NCBI GenBank assembly: GCA_945910035.1
Contig: OX246756.1
Location: forward strand, 136,909,720 to 136,973,719
Origin: Brachypalpus laphriformis
Lineage: Eukaryota; Arthropoda; Insecta; Diptera; Syrphidae
Length of the DNA stretch: 64,000 bases
Reading direction: 5' to 3'
Shown here: positions 23,242 to 35,739 of the stretch, one piece after another
Layout: every line of letters starts with the position of its first letter
Numbering within the stretch: the stretch's first letter is position 1
Program-made: the position numbers and the translations under genes
The notes under the pieces: model-generated
Databases searched by the model: none
The model's input: the letters and a program-made list of their open reading frames with translations, nothing else
What the model was told of the DNA's origin: nothing

Positions 23242-24590
23242 TGGTTCAGTGGTGTGACTTGCACATTTCATCGGGGTATCTATATATCTTACCCCATAGT
23301 ATTCTGAGTACATTAGTACGTCAGCAAACCCATTACCGGTTTGCTCCGAGACTTCCAAAAGAAGCACCACCAGTAGGTACGATAATGCGGAAACTTTTGC
23401 TTACAAAAATCGAAAAAAATTCTCGCTTTTAAAACAGAAAATTAAGTTTCCTTCCACCCTGTGAATTGACAAAATACATTTCAATTTTCATTAGCAATGC
23501 GCATACAAATACTCAAAACTAAATAGACCGAATCAATTCCATTAGTTTTCCTTTAAAAAAAAATGGAGATAAAAAAAGGAATCAAAATCGATTTTCAATC
23601 TCTTTCGCTCAGGATACTGATTCTTTTTTTCATCCTTTCTCTCCATTTCGCTAGCGCTATGTAACGAAATTAAGGGAAACTCAATCGTATCGAATTTGTG
23701 TCTCCAATTTGTCTAGAAGTTGAAAAAAAAAGAAAAAAATCGAAAACCCCCCGCGAAAGACCAACAAGCATTCGCACAAAAGAATGTATAACCAAGAATC
23801 ATGCTCTCCTCAAATGATCCAATAAAACAAATTCCTGCAACAAAGGCCGAGAGAAGATAGAAAGAATGTACGTCCGTATCTTCCACTTGAAATTAAAATC
23901 GAGAATTTTCTTTCTGTTGCGCTTCTTCGTCTATTAGCTGACTATAGGGTGAGAAGGGCGGTAATGCAATAAATTTGAACAAAGCAAAATGGGAATAGGA
24001 CTAAAGAGGAAATCATTATAGGAAAAAACAAAAAAAAAAGAAAGAAAGGATGTAGAAAGGACGAAAAAAAGGGACTAGAGTTGACGTTATTCCAAGTATC
24101 TTGTCTCTCGTCGTCAACCATTAGGGACTTATGCAAAGTTAAATGGGTGACAGGAATTAAGTACAACAAGAAGGGGTGAAATACTTATTGTTACTTTTGC
24201 TTAGATTTAAATTTAACGTTCCACTGATTTAACTTTCCTTTTTTTCGGGAAACTTAAAACTTTTTCTTGGACAATTCACCTGATTTTTATGTCCGATAAA
24301 GTCACCATGACCTGGCGTTCGTACTTTTAGAAAAGGGATGGACGTGTATTTAAGCAGCACGTAGAGCCGTTCCTGAATAAGCATCAAGCAGAGAATGATA
24401 AAGCAAAAAGGAAATACAAGCCCAGCCGATGAAGAAGTTACCCCAACCCCCGTTGGAAGAATGGAAAGCCGAAGACTTACCAGCTACGGAATAAAAGGCA
24501 AGATGTTGATCTTAATGTCAACGGTGGCAAACCAAAAACATACATACGTACTCGCACATATAAGTATGCTTACAACATAGTATCTGTCCA
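23242..24590. other. No identifiable gene; A/T tract-rich
   Basis: Long A- and T-rich tracts at 23550-24070. No transposon coding signal is recognised. Like 14.7-16.4 kb and 44.9-48.2 kb, it may be non-repetitive host sequence. Confidence 0.35.
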
Positions 24591-24720
24591 TAGCCTAGGA
24601 TGTCACTATTGAAATCTGTCACTATGAAACGTTTAAGGAATTCATCTACCTCGGAATGACGCTTTAGTGGAGATTCGTCCAGGAATAACATGGATTTGAT
24701 AGAAAACTGAGATCAGGAGT
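24590..24720 (+). mobile_element. Short LINE RT fragment
   Basis: One frame gives HYETFKEFIYLGMTL, matching the segment after the RT active site in LINE-O-like elements (compare SFEVVKDFVYLGS near 28720). It precedes a separate LINE-O copy and is out of order with it, so it comes from another copy. Confidence 0.4.
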
Positions 24721-24759
24721 TCATACTTTAAAAACAAGAGTGATGATCTGCGATGGGAT

Positions 24760-27560
24760 GGACCGGGCAAAAGGAGGGTGAAAAACTGCGACATCTACTA
24801 CGGCGATTGCTGCAGACAACAAGGACAGCGTCAATTCGGGTGCGGATTTGTTATTAGAAACAGACTTATGCAAGAAGTCTTGAGGTTCCGGCATGTAAAC
24901 GAACGCCTCATGACTACCGAGACGAAAAGATGGACGACGGGACGATGGATGTAGATTGTAGATTGTTGAAGAGGTGGGATTAGGTGATATTATCACTGCG
25001 TCCACATTGGGCCTATTGTGATTTCCTCTGATCTTATAGCTCACTCAATATGACCGATCTGGTAATAAACTCTACTATGCCTTTGAGTGACGAAAGCTTT
25101 TGAACAATACGTATGAGCAAGGCCCTAGCCACGACGTTCAATTTGTCCTAGGTGATTTTAACGCAAAGCTGAGAAAAAAAGACGTCTTTAGTAGCGTGGT
25201 CGGAAAACAAAGCCTACACGACATCACATCCGACAACGGATTCAGGCTGGTCGACTTTGTGGCGGAACGAAATGTTGTCGTAGCTAGTACGCGATTCCAA
25301 AAAAAAAATACAAATATTTGGCGCAACAGCTCTTTAAAGAGCCAGGGCCTAGCTTCTCGCAACCACTCATGTTGTTGCGTTATATTTTTCACACGAATGG
25401 AAGGTACCTACAGTTTAATGCCGAATCCGAACGGCGATTTGAGAAACTTTTTCGTGACAACAATACTCTCGGATGTTTGTCAGACGCTCGTGAGAGGTGG
25501 GACCGTGAAGAAACTTGTTTGTATTTTCTGGGATTCGAACTTGGAACCTCATGCGTAGTGACCCGACACACTAACCACTTACGCCACGGCGCCCACACGC
25601 GATTCCCACGTCTTGATATTCACAAGGAGACATGGCTCTCTGAGAGCCGTCAACCAAATTGATCACATTGCGATCAATGCATCGCTTTCTTCCAGTATTC
25701 TGGGTGTCCGGACATTCCGGGGAGCCAATGTGGACTCGGATAACTACCTAGTTGTAGCTAAGGTAGGAATGCGGATATCCACAATGGTGCGAAATCAACG
25801 AAATACTGTGAGGTAGTTTGACGTGAGACGGCTACAATCGCAAATGAGCGCCAGAGCCTTTGCCGATCGAGTCTTCTTTAATCTCAATCTAAGTCCTATG
25901 CTGCCAACAGCAAATGCGGAAGACCAGTGGTAGCGTTGCCAATAAGCCATTAGAGATGTCGCCTCTGATGCACTGGGTTTCTCTCGGCCACCACAACGAA
26001 ATCCCTGGTTTGATAAGGAATGCCAGCAAGCGCATGCAGCAAAACAAAAGCGGCGCTGCACAGAAGGACTAGAGCTGCTCGCGAGAAAAGAGGAACATCG
26101 TTTCTCAGAAGGAAGAAAAAAGAGCATGAGAAGCGCTCGATCGAGGAGATTAAGAGGCTTTATTGCAGGAATGATGTTCGAAAAATTTACCAAAAGGTAA
26201 AAAGAACATGCCAGGGTTTCAAAGCCAGAACAGAAGCCCACAGGGACGAAAATGGTAACACAATAGCATTTAGCGTCGCAGCCATTACACCGTACACCAG
26301 CTCATCTCTAAAATCTGGTCAAACGAAAGTATGTCCGATGAATGGAACCTCAGCATCGTTTACCCGATCCTGAAGAAAGGAGACCCTCTGAACTGCGCCA
26401 ACTACAGAAGTATAAGACTTCTCAACATCGCATATAATATCTTGTCTTCCATAAAATATGAACGCCTTAAACCGATCATCAACAACCTGATAGGTCCTTA
26501 CCAGTGCGCTTTCAGGGCCGGAAAGTCCACCATTGACCAAATATTCACAATACAGCAGATCTTGAAAAAACATGAATATAAAATCGATACGCACCACCTT
26601 TTCCTCGATTTCAAAATTGTCAATGAAAGCGTGTATAGAGACGAGTTATACAGAGCCATGTCTAGTCTCGACATTCCTGCCGAGCTTGTCCGTTTGTGGA
26701 AGATGACGATGGAAAACTCGTCGGTAAGAACATCACCGAACCGTTCGATGTCAGAAAAAGTATTAGACAAGGTGACGAGCTATCATGCGATCTCTTTAAC
26801 ATGATACTTGAAAGAATTGCACGAAACTTACAAGCCAACACCGGATGTACAATCTTTTACAAGTCTGTACAACTACTCGCTTACGCCGATGACATTGACA
26901 TAGTCGGAAGAACGCAGTGGACCGTCAATGGGGCATTTGCGAGTATTGAGATCCAGGCAGCAAAGATGGGTTTAGCGGTCAATGAAAGCAAAACAAAATA
27001 TATGCTGTCTACAAAAAAAAGACACCCAACATCGGCGTCTTGGACAGAACGCCACAATATACAGATACAATTTTGAGGTAGTGTAAGACTTTATCTACCT
27101 AGGATCGATGGTGTGCTCCGCAAATGATACCAGTGGGGAGATCAAACGAAGAATTACCATTGCCAATCGTTGTTTCTATGAGCTAAGAAGGCAATTGCAT
27201 AGCAAAGCCCTATCTCGAACTACTAAGGTAACTCTTTATAAGACACTAATCATCCCAGTTCTGCTGTACCATATGGCGCAGAGGCATGGACTTTGTCAAA
27301 ATCGGATGAGAATGCCCTCGGTTACTTTGACGGAAAGGTTCTTCGAGTGATCTTTGGTCCCGTCTGCATAGACGGCGAGTGAAGGAGAAGGTATAATGGC
27401 GAACTATATAGTCTATATAAGGACATCGACTTAGCTAGAAGAGTTCACTCGTACAGCGACTAAGATTGCTGAATTATGTATAGCGGATGGATCCCAACAT
27501 TTCGGCCCGGAAAGTCTTCGAATCCACCCCGGATGGACGGTGCAGTAGAGGACGACCTCG
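24760..27560 (+). mobile_element. LINE-O copy 1: endonuclease-RT LINE, decayed
   Basis: 24830-25815 carries the endonuclease (FGCGFVIRNRLMQ, VNERLMT, then VLGDFNAKLRKKDVF, DNGFRLVDFVAERNVVV, and after the SINE2 insertion NQIDHIAINA). 25900-26250 is the linker. A deletion near 26260-26330 removes the region before the RT. RT segments are WNLSIVYPILKKGDPLNCANYRS, CAFRAGKSTIDQIF, the palm AYADDIDIVG (about 26880) and NESKTKYMLSTKK. 27120-27560 has the thumb (TLYKTLIIPVLLY) and a frame-broken C-terminus. At least four frame changes exist. SINE2 sits inside the endonuclease at 25299-25596. Confidence 0.8.
25299..25596 (-). mobile_element. SINE2, full-length copy inserted in LINE-O
   Basis: 298 bp bounded by a perfect 10-bp target duplication ACGCGATTCC (25289-25298 and 25597-25606). 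Read right to left it has the tRNA-like head, body, and an end in CAAATATTTGTA plus a run of T's. The duplicated LINE codons on both sides show it inserted after LINE-O copy 1. Confidence 0.95.
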
Positions 27561-27839
27561 TGGTAGGTGGCGCAAATGAGTGGCTCAGTGGTAGCTCAGG
27601 TACGTTAAGCGAATGTACGACAACTGTTCAAATAAGACACCCGCAGGTTCTTAAAAGCGGTTTTAAATACCAAGTTATTGCGGATGCCCGAAAACTTGGA
27701 GTGTCTAATCGGAATCGAATTGGTAGGGACGGATGATAATTGAAGATCAGAGAAAATTTTTTTATGGGTAGCATATCCGTTAAATGAGAGGTCCTAAATC
27801 GACGCGGCAAGCAAGCACACCTTCTCTCTCTAAGTCAGT

Positions 27840-28260
27840 GTTTTAGACTACCGGATTATTCTAGTGTACTCCAAGCGGAGGTTATGGCCACTTGTATGGC
27901 AGTTAAGGGGTTGTCGATGAGATCAAGATTTGCACCGGCAGACAACCAGCTATAAAAACAATCGAAACACCAGTAATTATACCGAAGCATGGCACAAATT
28001 AGGATCTCGCGACTACGATAAAGGGGTATATGGTATTATACATACTGACAGAAACAGCCAGATAGAAAATCCAAATAAGGCTAATGAGCGATTGGGTAGC
28101 TTTGCTACGTTTAACTGTACAAGTAATACGTGGCCCCAGCTAAACCGAAGCAAAACCAGAAACCTGCATTGAATTAGCAAAACACATGTAGGAGCCCTGT
28201 TCGGCATACGAGGGTCATTGCGCACTGGATGAGGAGAAAGTGGAATCATTCCATCATAGA
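27840..28260 (+). mobile_element. RNase H / C-terminal LINE remnant
   Basis: 27860-27910 reads VLQAEVMATCMAVKGL, like an RNase H helix of I/LOA LINEs. 28100-28250 reads WPQLNRSKTRNL and, after frame changes, a segment like the GH-block that follows RNase H. Degraded and incomplete. Confidence 0.4.
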
Positions 28261-28389
28261 TTAGGTTCTTGGTGAAAATTCCTTTACAAGACCGATTCGG
28301 ATATAAATAAGGATAGCCACCTTACTTAATCTGAACTAAGGTCAGGTGCGCCAATGTCATGCATTTTCGAAGACAATTGGAATTTGAAG

Positions 28390-30650
28390 GCAGGAACCTG
28401 ATGGAGTTTGAAATAATTACTTACTACAGTCCGGGTGGACCTGGGCCTCAACCAGCAAATCTCTCTAACCGGCTCGGTCATTAGCCAGCTACCAGCAGCT
28501 GCGCGCGTCAAGTTGGTTAAGGTTCCTTTCAAATTGTTGGCGCCGCCTAAGGTGAGGCTTTCTTCTATTGCGTCGTCCCTAGGGAATGGATTTGAAGAGT
28601 TTTCGTCAATGTTTACGGGTCCATAAATCACTCGAAGAACCTTTCTCTCAAAGTAGCCAAGGACATCCTCATCTGATTGAGTCTGATTGAATCCATGCCT
28701 ATGCACGGATCCTAGGTACACAAAGTCCTTAACTACCTCAAAGCTGTGACTGTATATCGTGACATTGTGTCGATGTTGATTGCCCTTTTTTGTTGACAGC
28801 ATGTACTTTGTTTTGCCCTCGTTCACCGAACGCACCATTGACATCACGCTCTCCCCTCCCAATTAAGTAGACACAACAACAACGAACAATTTTATAGACT
28901 TTTGAAGTACTATGCCCCTTATGTTGGCTTGTGAGTTGCGCACAATACTTTCAAAAAAGATATTCAAGAAATCACATGACAAATCACCTTGCCTAAATCC
29001 TTTTTTGACATCAAAGGGGTCCGTAAGGTCAATACCGAGCTTGATGGAGCAGCGTGAGTTCTTCATTGTCATCCTGCATAGTCGAATTGGCAGGAATGTC
29101 AAAACTAGACGTAGCTCTATATAGCTCTTCTCGATGTATACAGTCATAGGCGGCTTTGAAATCGTGGGTATCGATCGTAGCACTATTCTTGGACTTTCAA
29201 AAAGCATTCGAAACAATTGACCGTAACGTACTCATCAGTAAACTTTCAAAATATAGCGTAAAAGGCGTGGAACTTAACTGGTTTAAATCTTATTTAACTA
29301 ATAGAACCCAAAAGACCTGTGTGAATAGTTCAACATCCAGTGCGAGAGATACATGTTTTGGTGTACCACAAGGAATCATACTTGGCCCCCTTCTATTTTT
29401 AATTTATATTAATGACATGTGTAAAGTGTTAAAAATGTGTAAGATATCTTTGTTTGCCGATGATGCTCTTATGTTCATAAGCGGTAAAAATTTAAACGAA
29501 CTTGTTGAATACATTAAGGACGACCTAGAATACCTTTGCGTATTGCTACAACAAAACAAACTGAAAATTAATGTTAACAAAACGAAATGCATGGTGATAA
29601 ATAGTAGTGACATTATTAATTTGCTTATTGATGGAAAAGCCATCGAACAAATGAATGAAATTAAATATCTAGGCGTAATATTGGATAATTGTTTGAACTT
29701 TAATTGTCATATGATTTATGTAGCGAAAAAAGTCTCAAAGAAAATAGGGTTCCTTAAAAGGATCCGAAAAAATATAACCACAATATGCGCGGTCAATGTA
29801 TACAATACAATTATGAAACCACATTTTGAAGTTTGTTCTACGATCTTATTTATAGGTAATAATGAACATATACGTCTGCAAGTGCTGCAAAATAAAGCCA
29901 TGAGAACTATTCTCAAATGTAGCTTTTATACACCAATTACATGGATGCTATCTTGTTTAAAATGATTGAACATCAAACAACGGATCATATTCAACGTGTT
30001 AATGTTCGTGTTTAAAATGTAGTAGAACCTGCTGTCTAACTACTTAACGTTGAATTTAGTTTACATCGGGGACTCTCAACTGTATACCTTAAGAGCAAAC
30101 TCAGATTTTAGACTTAATTTATATAGAGACTCTAGAACACAAAATATGCTTAAGTATCGTGGGCTAAAACTGTACAATGAACTACCTCCAGCAATAAAAA
30201 ATGAAAGGGTGTTGTTAAGATTTAAAAAACTACTAACCTATATCCCATATTAGAAATGCAATTGTATGGACATGTTTAGTTTTCTAATTATACACATATA
30301 CCTACTTGTAAACTTACTTTAAGTTAATTATTATATATAAATGAATTGTAATAGTAATATTTACTAAAATAAAAATATACATACATACATACATTTTATG
30401 TTCCTGGGTTTTTTCTAAGATTTACCGTAATGTGAATATTTGGTCGTTGGTGGACTTTCCTGGTCTAAAACCACATTAATATGGTCCAGTCAACTTGTTA
30501 GCAAATAGTTTTAGACGTTCACACAACACGACGGATAATATCTGGTAAGCGATGTTTAGAGGACTGATGCCCCTGTAATTGGCGCAGTTAACGGAACCCC
30601 TTTTTTGAGTTTCAAATACTGCCTGTGATTAATTTTTGATGCTCGCTCTG
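28390..30650 (-). mobile_element. LINE-O copy 2, split by another LINE
   Basis: Read right to left: 30650-30395 gives the RT front (RGSVNCANYRGISPLNIAYQIL, then CGFRPGKSTNDQIFTLR). The element then resumes at 29175-28863 (HREELYRA, DPFDVKKGFRQGDLSCDF) and 28862-28326 (NEGKTKYMLSTKK, FVYLGSV, FERKVLRVIYGPV). A plus-strand LINE at 29176-30394 separates the halves. The catalytic YADD segment is lost near 28865. The 3' end is near 28400. Confidence 0.8.
29176..30394 (+). mobile_element. Jockey/CR1-like LINE, 5'-truncated, nested in LINE-O copy 2
   Basis: 29176-29965 is an open RT segment of about 265 codons starting at LFLDFQKAFETID, then GVPQGIILGPLLFLIYIND, LFADDALMFI and IKYLGVILDNCL. 30050-30253 restores the C-terminus after a frame change (NDFRLNL-like, GLKLYNELPPAIKN). 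The 3' end is a CATA-type repeat at 30379-30394. The RT active site is intact. Removing 29176-30394 rejoins LINE-O copy 2 exactly, so the insertion added no evident target duplication. Confidence 0.85.
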
Positions 30651-31449
30651 TAAACTCCGACGCAAAACATTAACATAAGAAACTTACAATAATAATAATA
30701 ATTTCTACTATTTGCCATAAAAAGGTAAACAATGTCTGACAACCCTTGACCATTAAAGTTACTTAATGCCCAGGCAAAATTTAACAAACAATTTTATTTA
30801 TAAAATGCTAACATACGCTATCGGCGGCACAATCGATAAAGTATTCAATTTTGACAATGATGGATTAAAGCATTGCTCTAAATTGCTTTCACGTTGAGGC
30901 TTGTCAACTGATATTCCTAGATATAGAATATCCAACAAAACTTAACAACGTACGAATTGATAACGACCATATACAGTATTTTATAAATCGTTAAAATGAA
31001 TAAGCATTGATTACAGTAAACGTTCAGCTACTCCTGAGCATGTTATCGAATATAATTATCACGATATTGGCAACCTGGACTGTATGCACATAATTGTATA
31101 GTTTTTTATAAGATCTTCGATAACATATTGGTAACGATAATATGCTTGTAACGACGATGTGTGCTATGAGTGGCTACGTTTATTAATACTTCACAACTTG
31201 ATTTGTTAAGTTGTTAACATAGTCGTACGATGTAACAAAAAACTAAAGTACATCTAGATACTTTAAGTGGATTATATTGCCTTTGATGACGATATCGAAA
31301 TACAATGAAACAAATTTTTTAATGAACCACGTACATACTCGTACACCAAGATTCATAGAAAGAATGTGAAATATGTTAATCTTTTGTAACACCGAGTCTC
31401 CACGAGACATATTTATTTCAAACATTATGTCAGACATCATGTTACCCCT
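30651..31449. other. No identifiable gene; very AT-rich
   Basis: An (AAT)n run near 30690-30702 and no recognisable domain. A segment at 31390-31440 resembles one at 35815-35861 on the far side of Jockey copy B. Confidence 0.4.
31390..31440 (+). repeat. Left member of a ~48-bp direct pair flanking Jockey B
   Basis: Begins CACCGAGTCTCCACGAGACA, identical to 35815-35834, and stays similar to about 31435. The pair is too diverged and too long for a target duplication, so both may be parts of the same dispersed repeat family. Confidence 0.6.
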
Positions 31450-31529
31450 TCGGGTAGGGGTTAGAATATACCCGAGGTAGGCATGCTTGTCGTAAGAGGC
31501 GACTAAAATCCACCCTCCGTATACCGAGT

Positions 31530-32515
31530 ATGGCGTATACAAAATATGCAATGAACAAAACAAAAGATATAAATACCCCAGGTGGCAGTCCAGGTACACT
31601 GGAAAATCCACCCTCTTCGGAGGTCGGCTCTACGGATTCTGGGGAAAACCATTTATTGCGTTCATCTGACCCTTTTAAAAAAGGTACCAGGGTAGTTAGA
31701 TCTACAATAAAAACGTGCGGAACTAGAAGTCCGGCGACATCGATAGTGTCGGCGCACGAACAACGGACTTCAACGAAAATTCAAAGCCTTACGGACGAAA
31801 ATATGGAACTCCGGACCAGGCTTAGTAAAATGGAACTTCTCTGCGAAGAACTAAGAAAAGAATTAAATGTACTTAAAGCAGAAAATAAAGCATTTAAGTC
31901 TTTCTTTTCTTTACGAAAATAAATCTGAAAGACCGATACGAGTCGTAGCTAGAGGACTTCATGCCTCATGCTTAAAGGAAGATGTTGTTCACGATTTGAA
32001 GAGCAAAAACTTTAAAATTGTCGACGCGGTAAATTTAATTAAACGGGAAAAACAAAAATTGGAAGGCGAGGAAACGACGGTAAAGCGCGGGCTTCCTCTT
32101 TTTACGCTAACTTTTGATAAAGCTGAGAGTTTGGATAAGATTTACGAAATAAGAACAATTCTGAATGTCGTAGTCAAAATCGAACCCATGCGCAAGAATA
32201 CAAGATTGATACCTCAGTGCAAACGATGCCAAGGATTCAATCATACGCAAACGTATTGTCGAAAAGAACCACGATGTGTGAAATGCGCCGGAAATCACCT
32301 CTCCCAAGTTTGTGGAGTAAACAAACAAACCTCTGCAACATGTTTTAATTGTAAGGGAAAGCGCACGGCAAATTAGAGAGGCTGTGAAGTAGCTAAGGAG
32401 TTGCAAAAACGGAGAGATGCGCTCCTTAAGCCACTAAATATAAAATCAAAACTGCAAACTAAACCAAAGCGTAAGATCGCACCGGAGAAAGTAGGTAAAC
32501 TAAAACTACCGGGTT
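31530..32515 (+). pseudogene. Jockey ORF1 (Gag-like nucleic-acid-binding protein)
   Basis: In LINEs of this clade ORF1 binds the element RNA. 31530-31922 gives a Ser/Thr-rich N-terminus and a short coiled coil (IQSLTDENMELRTRLSKMELL). A frameshift near 31900 leads into 31925-32376, with RPIRVVARGLHAS at the start of the conserved Gag core, then CCHC zinc knuckles (CKRCQGFNHTQTYC, CVKCAGNHLSQVC, CFNCKG). A TAG at 32374 breaks the frame before a Lys-rich tail. Position and motifs match Jockey-type ORF1. Confidence 0.8.
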
Positions 32516-32794
32516 CCGAGCACAAAAAGGTGAGGAAAGATTGACAACAGAAAATCCCTCGACCCCTGCTTTAAAAAGAAACGGTACTGAAAAGCTAAGA
32601 TTAGAAAAGCCGCCGGTTAATGACCCTCGGACAGCAGCAATGCAGTCTTATGCTCAGGCCGTGGCTTCCGAAAAACCAATGTTTTCTCAGTTATTCTCGC
32701 GAAACTTGAAGAACAAGGCAAAATAAATAAAATTATTCTCGATAGGCTGGTTAAGCTTGAAAATTTCACAGAAAACGCGCACTTCAACTAGAAC

Positions 32795-35453
32795 ATGAAT
32801 GACAAACGAATGTTGAAAATATGTACTTGGAATGCAAACGGACTTTTGCAAAAACTTGACGAATTAGAAATATTTATGCGCCAAAAAGATATTGATATTT
32901 GCTTGATTTCTGAAACCCACATCAAAAAGGAATCGCATTTAAAAATAAAAGGCTATAATGATTACCACGCTTGTCACCCTTCGGGAAAAGCGAGAGGCGG
33001 ATCTTCCTTGCTTATTAAAGACTGTATCGAGCAATCGGAAGACCTAAAGATAGAGCTTGAAACTTTGCAACTGTGCACGATTCGAGTTAAAAATAGTCAG
33101 CGTACTCTTAAAATTTCGTCTATCTACTGTCCACCGCGATCCGCGCTTGAAAAAAATTATTTTACTAACATGTTTGAATCGCTTAAACCTAATTTCATTA
33201 TTGGCGGCGACTTTAATGCGAAACACACGTTCTGGGGCTCAAGATACAGTTCGAAAAAGGTAGAATGCTCTATGGGGCAGGTATGGAGTACAATTGCGAT
33301 TTCCATTCGACGGGTAAACCGACTTACTGGCCAACTGATACTTCAAAAATACCTGATCTGATAGATTTTTTCGTTGTGAAAGGAATATCTACCAACCACA
33401 TAAAAGTCAAAGAGAGTTTTGATCTGTCGTCTGATCATTCCCCAATTATTTTGACTTTGAGCGAAAAACTAGTCTATAACCTAGAGCCAGCGAGATTAAC
33501 TGGTAGAACAACTAACTGGGAAGGTTTTAGGAACGAAATTGAAGACAATGTTGAACTGAGCGTTCCACTTACGACACCCTATGAACTTGAGGTTGAAGTT
33601 GATCGCTTCGTCGAGATCGTACAGCTCGCCTCTTGGAATAATACTCCCATACCAAGGAAAACGCCGGACAAATACGGCTTACGATATCCTCCGGAAATAA
33701 AGGAATTGGTCAAGGAAAAACGAAAAGCGCGTAAAAAATGGCAACAGAGTCGTGCTCCGCAGCATAAAGCACACTTGAATCGTCTGTGCAATTTGTTGAA
33801 GAAAGCTATTAGGGATTTTAAGAATCGTGCTTTACCTTGAAAGTTTAACAGCGAAAAAAGATTCCAATTATTCACTTTGGAAAGCCATAAAAGGCACCAA
33901 AAGGCCCAAAGTCCCTGCGCCGCCAATCAAATTAAATCGAAATGAATGGGCAAGGGAAGATAAAGAAAAAGCGGACGTCTTTGCGGCCCACCTGGAAGAA
34001 ACCTTTAAACCGTACGATAGTCAAGTGGTTTACGATAACATCAATAGGCCGGATTTACCATCTGGCAATTTAACACTCACAAGTGCAACGCTAAGGGAAT
34101 TCAAAAATGAGATCGAGATTCTAAAACCTAAGAAAGCTCCTGGTTATGATTTAATCACCGGAGAAATTCTCAAAGTTTTACCTAGAAAAGCTTTGATTAA
34201 GCTTCTCTATATTGTAAATGCTGCACTCAGATTGAAACACGTTCCGAGCCAATGGAAAGTTGCGGAAGTAATAATGGTCTTAAAACCAGGAAAACCGCCA
34301 AATGATGTAAAATCGTATAGACCAATTTCGCTTCTTCCAGTCATATCCAACATTTTCGAGAGGATATTACTAAGGCGTCTCCAACCGGTTATAGGCGAAA
34401 AAAATCTTATCCCTGACCACCAGTTTGGGTTCAGAAGTAAGCATTCGACGATTGACCAGGTGCATAGAATTACTGACGTAATCGAGAAAGCATTTGAAAA
34501 GATTTGCTCAAGCGTATTTCTTGACGTCTCGCAGGCCTTTGATAAGGTGTGGCATGATGGCTTGAAGTACTAACTACGACAAGTTCTCCCTGTGTGCTTA
34601 TACAATATTCTAGTATCATATGTGGGGAATAGACTCTTCCGTGTTAGACATGGAAACGAATACTCGCAGCTCAAAGAAATTTCGGCCGGCGTACCACAAA
34701 GAAGCGTTCTTGGGCCGCTTCTCTATCTGTTATATACTCGTGATATACCGAACGGACATGGCACTATCCTTGCTACGTTTGCCGATGACACTGCTATCCT
34801 AGCAGTAGGTAAAACAATCGAAAAAACGACTGAAAAACTGGAAAACGCGCTAAATAAAGTAAATGAATGGACGAGGGACTGACGGATTGCCCTCAACGAA
34901 TCTAAATCTGTTCACGTGAATTTCACTTACAAGAAAACTAATAACTTGCCAATTTTCCTAAACTCGGCCCGAATACCTTTTGCAAACGAGGCCAAATACC
35001 TGGGAATGACACTCGACGCAAGACTGAAATGGAATTCGCACGTGAAAATGAAACGTAAAGAACTCGAAATTCAATATAGCGAAATGTACTGGTTACTCGG
35101 AAAACATTCCCAGCTCAGTACTGAGAACAAACTGCTTTTATACAAGCAAGTGCTAAAGCCGGTGTGGACCTACGGTATATAACTTTGGGGTTGTACCAAG
35201 AAAACAAATGCCAATATTTTACAAACTTTTCAAAATAAAGTGCTAAGAGAGATTGTCCAAGCACCGTGGTATATTAGAAACGACGATATCCACAGGGATC
35301 TCGGAATTCCGACAAGCTGAAACTAGAAGCTTCGCGAGAAAGCATAAAAACCGACTAATCGGACATGTCAACAATACAGTCCTACAAATATTGGATGAGA
35401 GCAATTTATTGCGCCGACTACAAAGGACGAAACCCTTCGACTTGGCGAGATAA
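32795..35453 (+). pseudogene. Jockey ORF2 (endonuclease and reverse transcriptase)
   Basis: 32795-33840 is the apurinic-type endonuclease: CTWNANGL, LISETHIK, SIYCPPRSA, GGDFNAKHTFWGS, and after a frameshift near 33270 DLIDFFVV and SSDHSPI (catalytic Asp-His). 33827-34573 is the RT front (KAPGYDLITGEIL, YRPISLLPVISNIFERILL, FGFRSKHSTIDQVHRI, FLDVSQAFDKVWH), ended by a TAA at 34570. 34592-34882 has GVPQRSVLGPLLY and the intact FADDTAIL. 34916-35182 is the thumb and 35253-35453 the C-terminus, each broken by stops. Normal length and order, dead by point damage. Confidence 0.85.
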
Positions 35454-35590
35454 TGATAAACCGCGTCTAGATTGCGGAACATGCAGGATCTTTCAGTGGA
35501 AAGTAACCTGCCAAACGTTTTTATTTCGTGAAAGAAAAATTGCTTGATAAGTTATTACTTAGTTGCAATATCTAACAAATTTATATCGAA

Positions 35591-35683
35591 GGGTGGTGTT
35601 TTTTTAGTCAGTAAGAATCTGACACTACTATGAGCACGCGCTTGCTATTCTCATAGTGTCTATGGAAGATTTTTCACCAACCC
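35591..35683 (+). promoter_or_regulatory. Structured RNA in Jockey copy B 3' UTR
   Basis: Collinear with 13421-13515. Outer stem GGTG/CACC (35595-35598 with 35675-35678) extended by GGGT with ACCC. Hairpin 1 GTCAG/CTGAC (35607-35611 with 35619-35623). Hairpin 2 ACTATGAG/CTCATAGT (35627-35634 with 35650-35657). Three pairs differ from copy A and all three keep pairing (G-C to C-G, C-G to U-A, A-U to G-C). The loop start CACGCGC is unchanged. Confidence 0.75.
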
Positions 35684-35739
35684 TCGGAAAAAAAAAAAAA
35701 AAAAAAAAAAATTTTAGGAATTTTGTATTTTTTTATACG

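Larger units (their letters stand above)
31450..35712 (+). mobile_element. Jockey copy B: near full-length Jockey-like LINE
   Basis: About 4.2 kb with both open reading frames in order: a Gag-like ORF1 (31530-32515), then endonuclease-RT ORF2 (32795-35453), a 3' UTR with a structured RNA, and a poly-A tail at about 35689-35712. The 5' boundary is estimated at 31445-31500. Stops and frameshifts in both frames make it inactive. It is the same family as copy A at 12380-13533, with closely matched 3' ends. Confidence 0.85.

Noticed and set aside
31480..31510. rDNA fragment or R1/R2 target (CTTGTCGTAAGAGGCGAC)
   Set aside because: Seems to be part of the Jockey 5' region. There is no further rRNA similarity on either side that I can recognise.
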